Positions 1 to 5,394 of a DNA stretch of 5,394 nucleotides are shown piece after piece; position 1 is the first letter of the stretch; every line of letters begins with the position of its first letter. The DNA lies in the NCBI GenBank assembly GCA_937876435.1, contig CALEIL010000193.1, positions 1-5,394 of the forward strand. Reading direction: 5' to 3'. A program made the position numbers and the translations under genes. A model generated the notes under the pieces. The model was not told the DNA's origin. It did not search any database and was given only the letters and a program-made list of their open reading frames with translations. Source of the DNA: an uncultured Bacteroidota bacterium. Lineage in GTDB: Bacteria; Bacteroidota; Bacteroidia; Chitinophagales; Saprospiraceae.

Positions 1-934
1 CTAGTTCCTGGAGCGCGCCTTCGCCGGCTGGTTGCTGCTTGTTGTAGATGCTCCAAATCAGAGCATGTGCCGCGTCGTTGTAGGGCGTGGGCACCCCGAG
101 CCGTTTGCCTCGGGCGCTGATTTCCCCGTTGAGGAAGTCCACAGCAGGCGGGCGTCCTCGCTCCACAGCGGCGAGCATGGAGGAACGCAGTCGTCGATAT
201 CTAGCGCCGACGACCAGCAGCAGAGCGTGACGTGCGGTCCTACCCAGGTGGGCTCCGCTGTCCTCACCCACCAACTTCTCTAGGTCGAGACCAGCAATCT
301 TCTCCAAGACGATGTTTTGCGCGCGAGCCACCTGGATCGCCTCGCGCATGATGTAAAGCGCAAGGTCGCGTGTGTGCGGTTGAAGCAGTAGAGCGCCCAA
401 CGTATCGCCCCCAATGGTACCGAGCGCCGAAATCGCGCAGTTCAGCGTCAGCTTGCTGAAGCGGGCGCCGGTGAGGTTTTGTGTGCGTTTGACGGGCCCC
501 ATCGCCCCGAGCTCGCGTTCGATACTGGCCAGGACCTCTGGCTGCTGCTCGCACAGACTCCCTAGCAAGAATCCGCCGCGAGAGGTGCGCACGTAGAAGC
601 CCGGTCGGGGCATGCGGGCACCCCATGCGACCACTGCGCCTAGCACCCGGTCCGTGCCCAGAACCTCGGCCAAGTAGGGTTCGCAGAGCCCGTTGGACAG
701 GCAGACGACGCGCCCCCGAGCGCTGAGTTTCCCCATCAGTTGCTGGGCGACGGCGGTGATCTGAGGCGGCTGCACTGCGACGAAAACGATATCGTACACC
801 CCCTGGGCCTCCGAGGCCTGCTGGAAGACGAAGTTGGGGGGGAGGGCCGGGCGGATCAGGTGCCCATTGAGGTACGGTCCAGTCAGCGTCCAGCGCGCAC
901 GCACCTCGGCATTGGTGGTGGCCACCATAATATT
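1..934 (-). CDS. Ketopantoate reductase (PanE/ApbA) superfamily protein, partial at both ends
   Basis: Read on the minus strand from ATG 928-926, one frame stays open for 309 codons to the left edge with no stop. Family members are NAD(P)H-dependent reductases; PanE itself makes pantoate for coenzyme A in the cytoplasm. Visible in order: a second Rossmann strand (MVATTNAEVRARW), a YDIVFVAVQ strand, the SNGL motif (Asn 692-694), the helical-domain motif FSKLTLN (Lys 452-454, Asn 440-442), RSSML, and the C-terminal DFLNGEI...GVPTPYN signature. By remembered alignment with E. coli PanE, Lys176, Asn180, Ser244 and Asn98 equivalents are present, but Asn184 is Ser (428-430) and Glu256 is Ala (143-145). 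It may therefore be a divergent paralogue, and no panE symbol is given. The GxGxxG first strand, about 25-28 residues, is missing: an in-frame TGA lies at 937-935 and no frame upstream restores it. The DNA is GC-rich, unlike everything to the right. Confidence 0.88.
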
Positions 935-960
935 TCACACCACGGCGGTCGCGAGTCAAA
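925..960. other. Composition and gene-truncation breakpoint (probable chimeric join)
   Basis: GC-rich DNA gives way to moderate-GC DNA here. The minus-strand reductase loses its N-terminal Rossmann motif at this point. The plus-strand secreted protein appears without any start or signal peptide at the same point. The homologous part of the reductase extends to about 928 and Bacteroidota-like coding sequence is convincing from about 941-960. No inverted repeat, target duplication, tRNA or integrase was seen to suggest a mobile-element boundary. Two divergently oriented genes each missing their 5' end at one spot is what a mis-joined contig produces; a real rearrangement remains possible. Confidence 0.75.
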
Positions 961-3900
961 CTATGTGGAACTCCGCGCGATCGATACTTACCATATGGAA
1001 GAATTTGCCGATTTGTGCAATATGTCCGTGACGGTTCAAAGCGTCATGACCAATGACACAAAATGTGAAAAACAATACCTGGTGAATATGGAAATTGATC
1101 AGGATTGCTTTTATCCGGATGGTACCAGCCCGTTGGACTTGAAACCAGCCAGGGGATTGGTCAAGATGGAAAGAGGGAGATTCCGAATGGAATTTAGCGT
1201 GGTGGATGTGGATACACTGGCACCTGTCATCTCAATAACAGATAAAGTGATCACATCATATACCGGTTCGATGGTATGCGAAGCTCCGTTGGTGGTTCCT
1301 CCGATCACCGTGACAGAAGAATGCTCTGGAATCAGACGAGTTCAGGCATCTTCTCCCGGTTATTTTACGGTCAATCTGAAGAAAGACAGGAATGGGAAGT
1401 GGATGGCGGAAGAAAGCGTGATGTTGCCCAAAGACGGAATGGATTACCAGGTAGGAGATTCCATCATTTTCAATGCTTTTAAAGTATACGTCGAATCCTC
1501 CGATAGTTGCGATTTGACCAGACTTGATTCATTTTATATGAAGGTGGTGGACAATACCGCACCTACAGTGACACTGCTCAAAAACATCCGGGTAGGCATG
1601 ACCGGACAACTAACCTGGCTCGATGTATCTGTGATGAACGAAGGAAGCAGGGACAACTGTGGGGTGGCTACCGTATTGGGCCGGAGGGTTGATTGGGCTA
1701 CTGCAGGAGGAGTGAGTTTATGTGATGGACTGGAGCGAGATAGCCGAATCAATCCCATCGAATCATTTTATGCGTCCTACAGAGAAAGTCTGTTGGGGGA
1801 TACCATCGGTTGCGGGCAGTGGCTCTACGAGGAATGGATGAAGGATTCCATTAATTATTGCCATAGCCCATTGCCCGATAGTCTGGCGGCACAAATCGGC
1901 GGTGGCTGGACTACCCAGATCCCATTCACTTGTGAAGATGCCTGTCAGGATATTGAAGTAGAACTTCTCGTAATCGACAATTGGTGCAACTATAGCACCC
2001 GGCGTACCACCGTGAAGGTGCGGGACAAACAACCGATTACCATCGTTCAGGATCTGAAAAACACGTTGGAAATGAACTGTTCGTCCTACAATGACCGATA
2101 CGCTGAAATCGTGGAAAGGGCAATGGCTCTCAACAACCAACCAGATACCGACACCGCCAGGATCGCGGCATTTGAAGCACTCGACGCAGCATTCGGTGGG
2201 TATGTCAGCGTATGGCAGGATCTGGACGGCCAGATGACTACCAATGAGGGCCAGAATGTGATTCCATCGGAGCATTTTGTGACCCTCAAAAAGGATAAAT
2301 GTGAAAATTATACAGAAAGGAAATCTGTCCAGGTATTCGATGAAAATACCGGTAAACTCGTAAGTCAAATGCAGAATGTTCCTGCAATCCGTACAGTTTC
2401 TGCTAACGAGAAGATCGAAAATGGTATTGTATCGGTGAATTGTTCCTCATCTACGTATGAGAAAATATTTGTGGAAATCGATGCATGCGGATCTGGAACG
2501 ATTCGCCGGAGATTCTACATTGCCGGGGGATGTGGCGATCTGGGGCAGGGTGATTGGTTGTCAAGAAATGCTGATCGACTGGAGTTTACGCGGGAACAAA
2601 TCATATACATCCAACCTGATTGTAAACTGAGCCCGGGCATGATCGAAATGCCGCCACTTGTATCTGCTATAGATGTCTGTAAGATTGAAAAAAATCCTAA
2701 TGGCATTTATATCGGTGAATTGCATCCGGATTTTACTGGATGGCCTGAATATACCTGGTCCATGGAGTGCAGGGATCTGAGTGTAGGATACGATGATAAA
2801 CTCTTCAGACTCTTTGGTAATAATTCGCTTGGCCAGTGGAGACTGGTGCGCAACTGGCACATTGCTGATCAATGCGATGATAGTGGTGATGGAGCGGTTT
2901 TACACTTCGAACAAGTCATGATTCTCAACGAACTGACTGAATGTGATTCTACGGCTCATATGCCATTGATCAGCGGAACCGTGGTAGATCCGGGCGGAGC
3001 ACCGATCCAAAATGTGTCGATCCGCGTTTATTCAGACAAAGATGAAGGTGAAATGGCGAAATCTTCTATCCAGGGTACTTTTAGTTTGTCCGGTACCAGG
3101 AATAAGATGTATAAAATATTTCCGTACAAGAATGATCAGATGCTGAGAGGGATTTCCACTTTCGATCTGGTTTTGATCCAGAAAGATATTTTGGGTATTC
3201 AGAAACTGGATAATGTGTACAAACAGATCGCGGCTGACGTGAACAACAATGGGATTATTGAAGCCACGGATGTGATCGAGTTGAGAAAAGCCCTGCTCCG
3301 ACCCAATTTTGTATTCTCCAATAATACCAGTTATCAGTTCAGAGAAGCCGGATCGAATGCCAACTTTGCGATGATCGAACAATTGGATAAAAATACCATG
3401 GTGGATTTTGTAGGGGTAAAAATCGGAGATGTGAATTTTTCAGCCGGTAGTGCTGTGCCCACTTCACGGAGCAGTGGAATGAAAATGGTCTTACAGGACC
3501 AATGGCTGCAAAAAGGTCGTGAATACAGAATACCCGTGAGAAATGATCAGGCCAGGGATGTATTGGGATTCCAGTTTGAATGGAGTTTTGACAAGGAGGA
3601 CATCGAATCCATATCACTGGAATCTGGTAGTCTTGGCATGACTTCCGAAAACTACGCTGTTCTTCCCGAGGGAAGACTCACAGCCAGTTGGTTTGACATT
3701 GTCGAACATCATTTGACCGATCATCAGGTATTATTCTATATCATTGTCAAGACAAAACGTCAACTCACGCTCAAAGACGTCGTACGGAATACCGCGGACG
3801 TATTACTCACCGAAAGTTACGTGGAACCCGGTTTGGTTCAGGGTTTGGACTTTACTTTCCGGGAAATCAAAGGAACCTTAAGCCACATTCACAACAGACC

Positions 3901-4135
3901 CAATCCGTTTAAGGAGCATACGGTGGTATATTTTGAATTGGACAGGTCCGGACCCGTGGATATTCAGATCCATGATGTGACCGGTAAATCTATCCTGCAG
4001 CGGAAGATAGAAGGGGCGAAAGGGAAAAATGAAACAATATTTCAGGGTGCCGATTTTCCCGGTCCCGGTATGTATTATTACAGGATTGTCACTCCGGATC
4101 AGCAATGGACCAATAAAATGATATTTATACAATAG
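941..4135 (+). CDS. Large secreted T9SS-sorted multidomain protein (HYR-like, CnaB-like, dockerin-like, cohesin-like), 5'-truncated
   Basis: The frame is open through to TAG 4133-4135 and continues leftwards to a TTG at 740, but 740 to about 930 is antisense to the reductase and not natural coding. About 1065 residues are genuine; the real start and signal peptide are absent. Visible in order: a beta-rich module up to about 1540 with DTLAPVI (about 1211); an HYR-like module (about 1541-2029) opening with DNTAPTV and containing SRDNCG, FTCED, DNWCNY and VRDKQP; further Cys-rich sequence with an Ala-rich, probably helical stretch (2096-2200); a CnaB/carboxypeptidase-regulatory-like domain (about 2963-3145, ISGTVVDPGGAPIQNV); a dockerin-like segment (about 3155-3445) with the Ca-loop DVNNNGIIEATD; a cohesin-like beta domain (about 3482-3859, VLGFQFEWSFD); and a type A T9SS sorting domain (about 3875-4132) with RPNPF, DVTGK, GMYYYRI and KMIFIQ. 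It is expected to pass the outer membrane via T9SS and be anchored or released. The ligand is unknown; adhesion or a structural surface role is inference. Confidence 0.85.
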   Translation, partial: HGGRESNYVELRAIDTYHMEEFADLCNMSVTVQSVMTNDTKCEKQYLVNMEIDQDCFYPDGTSPLDLKPARGLVKMERGRFRMEFSVVDVDTLAPVISITDKVITSYTGSMVCEAPLVVPPITVTEECSGIRRVQASSPGYFTVNLKKDRNGKWMAEESVMLPKDGMDYQVGDSIIFNAFKVYVESSDSCDLTRLDSFYMKVVDNTAPTVTLLKNIRVGMTGQLTWLDVSVMNEGSRDNCGVATVLGRRVDWATAGGVSLCDGLERDSRINPIESFYASYRESLLGDTIGCGQWLYEEWMKDSINYCHSPLPDSLAAQIGGGWTTQIPFTCEDACQDIEVELLVIDNWCNYSTRRTTVKVRDKQPITIVQDLKNTLEMNCSSYNDRYAEIVERAMALNNQPDTDTARIAAFEALDAAFGGYVSVWQDLDGQMTTNEGQNVIPSEHFVTLKKDKCENYTERKSVQVFDENTGKLVSQMQNVPAIRTVSANEKIENGIVSVNCSSSTYEKIFVEIDACGSGTIRRRFYIAGGCGDLGQGDWLSRNADRLEFTREQIIYIQPDCKLSPGMIEMPPLVSAIDVCKIEKNPNGIYIGELHPDFTGWPEYTWSMECRDLSVGYDDKLFRLFGNNSLGQWRLVRNWHIADQCDDSGDGAVLHFEQVMILNELTECDSTAHMPLISGTVVDPGGAPIQNVSIRVYSDKDEGEMAKSSIQGTFSLSGTRNKMYKIFPYKNDQMLRGISTFDLVLIQKDILGIQKLDNVYKQIAADVNNNGIIEATDVIELRKALLRPNFVFSNNTSYQFREAGSNANFAMIEQLDKNTMVDFVGVKIGDVNFSAGSAVPTSRSSGMKMVLQDQWLQKGREYRIPVRNDQARDVLGFQFEWSFDKEDIESISLESGSLGMTSENYAVLPEGRLTASWFDIVEHHLTDHQVLFYIIVKTKRQLTLKDVVRNTADVLLTESYVEPGLVQGLDFTFREIKGTLSHIHNRPNPFKEHTVVYFELDRSGPVDIQIHDVTGKSILQRKIEGAKGKNETIFQGADFPGPGMYYYRIVTPDQQWTNKMIFIQ

Positions 4136-4190
4136 AAATCTTCGCCAGACAGGCAGATGACAAAAAAAATACTTCAACTACATCTCTATA

Positions 4191-4221
4191 AAAAAGGCCT
4201 CTGATCCAAAGAGGCCTTTTT
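4191..4221. terminator. Bidirectional intrinsic terminator
   Basis: A perfect 12-bp stem, AAAAAGGCCTCT (4191-4202) paired with AGAGGCCTTTTT (4210-4221), closes a 7-base loop. The GC-rich core GGCCTCT is flanked by A5 on the left and T5 on the right, so transcripts from either strand would carry a hairpin followed by a U run. It lies 55 bases after the stop of the secreted-protein gene and about 220 bases beyond the stop of the prohibitin-like gene, which suits termination of both convergent transcripts. Confidence 0.9.
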
Positions 4222-4234
4222 CTATAATATTTCA

Positions 4235-4271
4235 TAGTCCACTCTGATGGGACTACATACAATGTGTAGTC
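4235..4271. repeat. Overlapping short inverted repeats
   Basis: GACTACA (4251-4257) pairs with TGTAGTC (4265-4271) around a 7-base loop. The same central element, as GGACTA (4250-4255), can instead pair with TAGTCC (4235-4240) around a 9-base loop. The two stems are mutually exclusive. They follow the main terminator and lack a strong T-run, so they may be a minor secondary structure or chance. Confidence 0.4.
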
Positions 4272-4442
4272 ATTGGTCTAACCCCTTCAGGCTTCCATAT
4301 ACCACCTAAAATTTCGCATGATATCAGATAGAACCATGGATGATCGTATGAGATTCCGGGTCTTAGTTCAGATGGGCAGGAGGTACAACATTACATCCCT
4401 CTCCCGCAAAAGCTTCATAGATCCCCCTACCGTGGTTTCGTA

Positions 4443-5303
4443 TTATTGATTTCCCAAAATGAGTGGTAATCCATCTTCGCCGCTTCCAATGACGATAATC
4501 TTAGCATTTTGAGAATTCGCGAGTTCCAGAGTGGCACTGATTCCTTTGTCCCTCAATACCTGATTGTCCAGGCTGGAACTTATAACCCGGTTAGCTTCAG
4601 CCTGCGCCTTGGCAGCAATCAGAATTCGCTGGGCTTCTTTCTCCTCGCGTTCGAGTCGAAACTCATATTCCAGAGAAGACTGCTCTTCTTTGAGTTTTCG
4701 TTCGATAGCCTGTTCCAGAGACTCTGGAAGTTTGACCTCCCGGATCAATACAGCATCCAGGTAGATATGCTTTGGAATAATACTGTTGCTGGTTTGGTCG
4801 AAAATTTCGGATTGAATATCTTCCCGCTTGCTGCTGTACAACTCTTCGGGCAGGTATTTTCCGATCACTTCACGGGTGGCCGAACGCAATTCCGGTTTGA
4901 GGATGCTTTCTGCATAATCCACCCCAATTTCATCGTGGAGTTGGGGTAATTTATCGATGATCGGTCGGTACAGATACGATAGTTCCACCTTGATATTGAG
5001 TCCATTCCTCGACAGGGTTTCCATCGTCTCGTAGTCTTCCTGGATTCGTACGTTGTAGATATTCATTTTATTCCAGGGCGGAACTATGTGAAAGCCCTGA
5101 TCGTAAACCTGATCCATGACGAGACCACCCCCGAACCGTTTGAATAAAACGCCCCGATTACCGGCGTCAATGGTCAGGAAAGTGGAGCTCGAGAGTACTG
5201 AGATAAGTACGATTCCCAGGATACCTATGAAAATCCATTTGGTCAGTCCCGACATATTAATCCCGGAATTGTTTGAGTTTCTGTTTTGATTGTTTGCGAT
5301 CAT
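4443..5303 (-). CDS. SPFH/Band 7 (prohibitin-family) membrane protein
   Basis: A complete 286-residue protein, a usual length for bacterial prohibitin-like proteins. An Asn-rich N-terminal tail (residues 1-20) is followed by one membrane helix (about 22-44, WIFIGILGIVLISVL). The SPFH core then opens with IDAGNRGVLFKRFGGG and continues through GFHIVPPWNKMNIYNVRIQ, the YLPEELYSSKREDIQ segment and LDAVLIREVKLPESLEQAIE. Charged, probably coiled-coil sequence with KAQAEANRV spans about 195-240, and the tail reads AKIIVIGSGEDGLPLILGN. Family members oligomerise into ring- or cage-like membrane scaffolds and often modulate membrane proteases such as FtsH; the partner here is unknown. The ATG at 5303 was chosen because it directly follows the TAA of the upstream gene with no gap, which implies translational coupling. 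A second in-frame ATG at 5255 (Met17) would keep the membrane helix and is a possible alternative. Transcription probably ends at 4191-4221. Confidence 0.93.
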   Translation of the reverse strand: MIANNQNRNSNNSGINMSGLTKWIFIGILGIVLISVLSSSTFLTIDAGNRGVLFKRFGGGLVMDQVYDQGFHIVPPWNKMNIYNVRIQEDYETMETLSRNGLNIKVELSYLYRPIIDKLPQLHDEIGVDYAESILKPELRSATREVIGKYLPEELYSSKREDIQSEIFDQTSNSIIPKHIYLDAVLIREVKLPESLEQAIERKLKEEQSSLEYEFRLEREEKEAQRILIAAKAQAEANRVISSSLDNQVLRDKGISATLELANSQNAKIIVIGSGEDGLPLILGNQ

Positions 5304-5322
5304 TTATTTTTTATTTATTAGT
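5304..5322 (-). promoter_or_regulatory. A-rich leader with stop-start abutment before the prohibitin-like gene
   Basis: On the minus strand the bases before the ATG are almost entirely A and T (AATAAATAAAAAATAA) with no GGAGG-like element. A-rich leaders without Shine-Dalgarno pairing are established for many Bacteroidota genes. The sequence doubles as the last codons and TAA stop of the upstream gene, so ribosomes finishing that gene could reinitiate directly. No Bacteroidota-type -33/-7 promoter was recognised in the 91 bases available. Confidence 0.55.
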
Positions 5323-5394
5323 TCATTGATTTTCACTTGCACGTAGCCCTGATCCAACGCTTTCATACATTTAAAATGGCCTTTTGGGCACTCG
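5304..5394 (-). CDS. C-terminal end of a probable glycosyltransferase family 9 (heptosyltransferase-like) protein, 5'-truncated by the window
   Basis: Reading in from the right edge, 29 codons are open and end in TAA at 5306-5304. The visible tail contains CPKGHFKCM, followed by an amphipathic end (VQVKINELINKK). The pattern C-x-x-G-H-x-x-C-M about 20 residues from the C-terminus is remembered as typical of GT9 proteins (ADP-heptose:LPS heptosyltransferase type), which transfer sugars to lipid A core or related glycolipids at the cytoplasmic face. The assignment rests on this tail alone and is tentative. That the frame is a real gene is better supported: it stays open to the window edge, has a sensible composition, and stops exactly at the next start. 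It probably forms an operon with the prohibitin-like gene. Confidence 0.55.
   Translation of the reverse strand, partial: ECPKGHFKCMKALDQGYVQVKINELINKK

Larger units (their letters stand above)
4136..4442. other. Convergent intergenic region
   Basis: This 307-base gap separates two genes that point towards each other. It holds one strong hairpin terminator (4191-4221) and a weaker cluster of inverted repeats (4235-4271). The rest, 4272-4442, shows no tRNA-like or other recognisable RNA structure and no convincing gene. As both flanking genes end here, no promoter is required. Confidence 0.7.

Noticed and set aside
264..959. Minus-strand open frame of 231 codons from a TTG at 959
   Set aside because: It is a shadow of the reductase in another frame. 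The product is rich in Arg, Gly and Pro with no family signature, while the neighbouring frame gives a clear PanE/ApbA protein.
925..960. Mobile-element or integration boundary at the composition break
   Set aside because: I found no terminal inverted repeats, direct repeats, integrase, transposase or tRNA near the break, and both flanking genes are cut. A mis-assembly explains this with fewer assumptions.
1763..2368. Minus-strand 201-codon open frame inside the secreted-protein gene
   Set aside because: It is antisense to a strongly supported coding region, with no homology I recognise and no start signal.
4318..4449. Plus-strand 43-codon ORF (ATG 4318, TGA 4447-4449) in the intergenic region
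   Set aside because: It has no ribosome-binding or promoter signal, no recognisable similarity, and overlaps the end of the convergent gene by 7 bases. An open run of 43 codons is not unusual by chance.
4509..4949. Plus-strand 146-codon open frame opposite the prohibitin-like gene
   Set aside because: It is antisense to the SPFH domain and coiled coil; the minus-strand frame explains the sequence fully.
1..5394. CRISPR arrays, tRNA or rRNA genes, riboswitches, toxin-antitoxin or phage genes
   Set aside because: No regularly spaced repeats, cloverleaf or conserved RNA motifs, or matching protein families were seen on either strand.

Overview
The window joins two stretches of DNA that do not appear to belong together. 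Positions 1 to about 930 are GC-rich: 60-base blocks counted by hand give 75% GC at 601-660 and 65% at 721-780. From about 930 to the right end the DNA is moderate in GC (43% at 1081-1140, 40% at 2401-2460, 45% at 4801-4860) and has features of Bacteroidota, probably a Saprospiraceae-like lineage. Those features are a type IX secretion (T9SS) C-terminal sorting domain, HYR-like Cys-containing extracellular modules, and an A-rich leader without a Shine-Dalgarno motif before the prohibitin-like gene. The source of the GC-rich part cannot be assigned.

Layout, left to right. (1) Minus strand, 934 to the left edge: a ketopantoate reductase (PanE/ApbA) superfamily gene. It lacks its N-terminal GxGxxG strand at the inner end and runs off the window at the other. 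(2) At about 925-960: the discontinuity, where the reductase and the next gene both lose their 5' ends. (3) Plus strand, about 941-4135: a large secreted multidomain protein missing its signal peptide and N-terminus. It carries HYR-like Cys-rich modules, a CnaB/carboxypeptidase-regulatory-like domain, a dockerin-like Ca-binding segment, a cohesin-like beta domain and a T9SS sorting domain. (4) 4136-4442: a convergent intergenic region with a strong bidirectional terminator at 4191-4221. (5) Minus strand, 5303-4443: a complete SPFH/prohibitin-family membrane protein. (6) Minus strand, right edge to 5304: the last 29 codons of an upstream gene, probably a glycosyltransferase family 9 (heptosyltransferase-like) protein, whose TAA directly abuts the ATG of the prohibitin gene.

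The large secreted protein would cross the outer membrane through T9SS and be displayed or released. The two minus-strand genes on the right look like a tightly coupled envelope-related operon, and the terminator separates them from the secreted-protein gene. I see no new defence, mobile or RNA-based system. The observation that most affects interpretation is the join near 930, best explained as a chimeric assembly. The long open frame that begins at 740 is therefore not a natural protein over its first roughly 60-70 codons.
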